Notes under the pieces: model-generated | What the model was told of the DNA's origin: nothing | The model's input: the letters and a program-made list of their open reading frames with translations, nothing else | Databases searched by the model: none | Assembly: GCA_963540515.1 (NCBI GenBank) | Contig: CAUTNA010000001.1 | Location: 1 to 64,000, forward strand | Length of the DNA stretch: 64,000 nt | Direction of reading: 5' to 3' | DNA from: JAFGMC01 sp963540515 | GTDB lineage: Bacteria > Pseudomonadota > Alphaproteobacteria > Rs-D84 | Made by a program: the position numbers and the translations under genes | Shown here: positions 61,946-64,000 of the stretch, in pieces | How the letters are laid out: each line of letters starts with the position of its first letter | Position numbering within the stretch: position 1 is the first letter of the stretch

Positions 61946-64000
61946 TTAATTTTCTAATCTGTACAAATCATCATAGATTTTATATCTACGATCGCTTGTT
62001 ATGAAATATTCATATTCTGTAAAATCCTTTGAATATATTGCAAATAATTCTTTAATCTTTTCTATTGATGCCTTTATAAATTTATAAGCAACTTCACCTC
62101 TATATAGAACAGGTTTTATTTTTTTATTTTTTAATTGTAAAAACTCTATAATTGGACAAATATCTGAAGAATTATACTTAATTGGAAAACCAGAATTTTG
62201 AAGAATAAAAGCCTCAATTGGAAGTTGTGGAGAGTTTCCATTTTCTAAAGATTTTTGAGATGGAACTTCTCCAGTTTTTATATCAACTACTCTATCACTT
62301 AAAACAATGTCTGCTCTTGCTTCTACTGTTCTTCCTGAAATTATAACCTTACCCTTTATTTCTGTTGCTGCGCCTATTTTATCACCAAGCAAATCTGGTA
62401 TTCTCTGTACTATATTTTCAAATCTTTTATTCCAAAACTGAAATATAATATTGTTTTCAGAAAGTTCATATTTATTTAATACATCTTTTGCTGATTTTCG
62501 AAAAATCTCTAAAACATTTATATTGGGATTTTTTACATAATCTTCCAATATAGAATGTACTAATATTCCAAAATCCTTATAACTTTGATTTTCAAAGTAA
62601 TCTTCTTTATATTTTAATTTTAATATATGCTTAACATAAAAAGCATAAGGATTATGAACAAGAAAATCTAAATCTGTAACAAATACATTTGATTTATCAG
62701 ACAAAGGAGCTGCTACTGTCTTTATAAGAGGTAAATATTTAATATTATTTTTATCTAAAACTTTCTTTAAATAAAAATCATTATCTGTAATATTCTTTTG
62801 AGTTTCTTCATATATTAAATTTGCACGAGATAAAAAACGACTTTCTATAGTCTTTACACTATCAGATACTCTACTTCTCAACCAATAAACATCTGGTGCA
62901 CATGATAAATTTATAAAATCAAGTGATGATATGGAAATTGATTTTTCTGTTAAAACACCAATTTTTTTAAGTATATTTTTAGGCAACCAATAATCTTTTG
63001 ATACAGAAGGAAATTCTTTTTCATTTAAACTTGATATAACTACTATATCTGCTTTTTGCATTCTAGATTCTAAACTGCTTAGGACAGAAACTTTTCTTTC
63101 TATAAATTGTTCATTTATATATATATTAGATAGCAAATATGAAATTATTAATCTTGCATCACAATCTTCTAAGTGAATTTTATATTTTGAAAATATACTA
63201 GAGATATTTTTTAATTCTCTTAAAATTTTTGCTATCTCTGGTTTATTGTAATCAAACCCTGGTTCTAATTTATCAAAATTTTTATCTATTAAAGATAATA
63301 TTGTTAAATATAAATTTTTATTGCTTAAATTATATTCTAATAAAAAATCATTTTTGTTTTTTTCTATAAAAGAATCTAACAAATTTAAAATAGATCTTCC
63401 CAAAAAAGAGAATTCACAAGATTCTTTAACAGAAAAATTAGCATCTATTAAATTATTTATAAAAGATTGTTTTAATCTTTCTATTATTGAATTATTTGGA
63501 ACAACTATTAAAACATTTTTATTTTCTTTTACAGCTTCTTTAGTAACTTCTGTAATATAACTTACTTCATCAGATTGTTTATCAAACTCAATAAGTTTTT
63601 TCTTTGGTCTTTTATCAATATTAATAAATGAATTTCTAAAAGCTAAATTTAAATAATCTATATTAGATTCTTCATTTAATTCAATTTCTTGTAAAGAAGA
63701 TATTGATATATTCAAATCTTTTAATAATTTATATTCTAAATAATATGGATTAGTTTCTAATTCTAAATCTTCTTCCGAACCAGATATTTTTCCAGGTAAA
63801 ATAATATGACTATTATTTTTTTCTGCAATATATTTTATTAAATCGAATTCAAAAACGTTAGAAGGAATAACTCCACAAACATATACTTTTTTGTATCTAT
63901 CTAAAATATCTTTCGATAATAAAATATTTAAATTTCTTTTCTTTTGCTGCGTTATCTTATTTTGAATAATATCTTTTAATACCCTAGAAGTATAGTTGAT
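61946..64000 (-). CDS. addB: Double-strand break repair protein AddB (right-edge partial, 3' part)
   Basis: The frame is open to base 64000; a TTG at 63713-63715 is only an internal codon. The visible 684 residues are the C-terminal part of a protein I expect to be near 950-1000. They include a strand-rich segment KVYVCGVIPSNVFEFDL near the left-hand end and a C-terminal PD-(D/E)xK nuclease: an Asp in EARADIV, DIKTGEVPSQ and PQLPIEAFIL. AddAB processes broken ends for RecA (52158-53225). The N-terminus and any addA partner lie outside. Confidence 0.9.
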   Translation of the reverse strand: MNYTSRVLKDIIQNKITQQKKRNLNILLSKDILDRYKKVYVCGVIPSNVFEFDLIKYIAEKNNSHIILPGKISGSEEDLELETNPYYLEYKLLKDLNISISSLQEIELNEESNIDYLNLAFRNSFINIDKRPKKKLIEFDKQSDEVSYITEVTKEAVKENKNVLIVVPNNSIIERLKQSFINNLIDANFSVKESCEFSFLGRSILNLLDSFIEKNKNDFLLEYNLSNKNLYLTILSLIDKNFDKLEPGFDYNKPEIAKILRELKNISSIFSKYKIHLEDCDARLIISYLLSNIYINEQFIERKVSVLSSLESRMQKADIVVISSLNEKEFPSVSKDYWLPKNILKKIGVLTEKSISISSLDFINLSCAPDVYWLRSRVSDSVKTIESRFLSRANLIYEETQKNITDNDFYLKKVLDKNNIKYLPLIKTVAAPLSDKSNVFVTDLDFLVHNPYAFYVKHILKLKYKEDYFENQSYKDFGILVHSILEDYVKNPNINVLEIFRKSAKDVLNKYELSENNIIFQFWNKRFENIVQRIPDLLGDKIGAATEIKGKVIISGRTVEARADIVLSDRVVDIKTGEVPSQKSLENGNSPQLPIEAFILQNSGFPIKYNSSDICPIIEFLQLKNKKIKPVLYRGEVAYKFIKASIEKIKELFAIYSKDFTEYEYFITSDRRYKIYDDLYRLEN

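Noticed and set aside
63713..63715. TTG as the start of the rightmost gene
   Set aside because: The same frame stays open for all 95 further codons to base 64000 and they read as AddB-like sequence, so the gene is cut by the window edge and this TTG is internal.
1..64000. CRISPR array, rRNA operon, insertion sequence or prophage
   Set aside because: I found no regularly spaced repeats, no rRNA-like sequence, no transposase and no phage structural genes.

Overview
The window is a 64 kb piece of a compact, very AT-rich bacterial chromosome. By eye GC is well under 35 percent. TGA is used as an ordinary stop, so this is the standard bacterial code. Gene content points to an alphaproteobacterium of the low-GC, reduced-genome kind (host-associated or uncultivated gut type). 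Supporting markers are an AddB-type helicase-nuclease protein, an RHH_4-type ribbon-helix-helix protein, divergent secB and mltA, the remains of the SPOR-tatA / tatB-tatC-nlpD gene order, an endonuclease-type MutL, and LptG, LolA and Lnt. Species cannot be named from the sequence. Coding density is very high: no gap exceeds about 165 bases, many neighbours overlap by 1 to 20 bases, and there is no rRNA, CRISPR array, insertion sequence or prophage.

Layout. (1) 1-3106: tRNA-Phe, gatB and miaB. (2) 3271-7823: an accessory module with a Mpi-like serine recombinase, a type III methyltransferase (mod) and a restriction helicase-nuclease (res), next to the 3' end of tRNA-Lys. The recombinase-mod gap is bounded exactly by a perfect 20-bp inverted repeat and holds a promoter-like sequence that points away from mod. 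It looks like an invertible promoter caught in the OFF orientation, and is the most interesting thing here. (3) 7870-16498, minus strand: sufS-sufT-sufE, ftsL-ftsI, recJ, lolA, tatB-tatC, an NlpD/DipM-like amidase activator and tRNA-Lys. (4) 16577-23405: trxA-dksA facing tatA-SPOR, a 42-residue lipoprotein, thrS lacking the TGS domain, hemolysin III, gltX and trmB. (5) 23414-26066: an unrecognised gene and a tightly packed operon of four poorly known genes (membrane protein, unknown, SUKH/YrhA-like, RHH_4). (6) 26002-31236: a ybeY-lnt fusion, rarA and two outer-membrane barrels. (7) 31308-40659: greA-mutL-yajC-secD-secF-pseudo-S41-PAP2-ftsK, all on the minus strand. (8) 40762-47447: lptG, a 43-residue membrane peptide, xerD, a J-domain protein, trxB, serS and typA. 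(9) 47437-52140: five surface-polysaccharide glycosyltransferase genes, including two copies of one gene sharing about 730 identical bases and a stray copy of the recA 3' end. (10) 52158-64000: recA, MFS, secB, mltA, DUF721, ruvC, yebC, ruvA, mnmE, an AMP-forming acyl ligase, xthA, and addB, which runs off the right edge.

Most genes are housekeeping: translation and tRNA modification (gatB, miaB, thrS, gltX, serS, trmB, mnmE, typA), DNA repair (recA, recJ, ruvA, ruvC, mutL, addB, xthA, rarA), protein export (Sec, Tat, SecB), envelope and division (ftsK, ftsI, ftsL, nlpD-like, mltA, lptG, lolA, lnt) and Fe-S assembly. The accessory parts are regions 2, 5 and 9. All similarity calls rest on reading motifs by eye; no database search was run.
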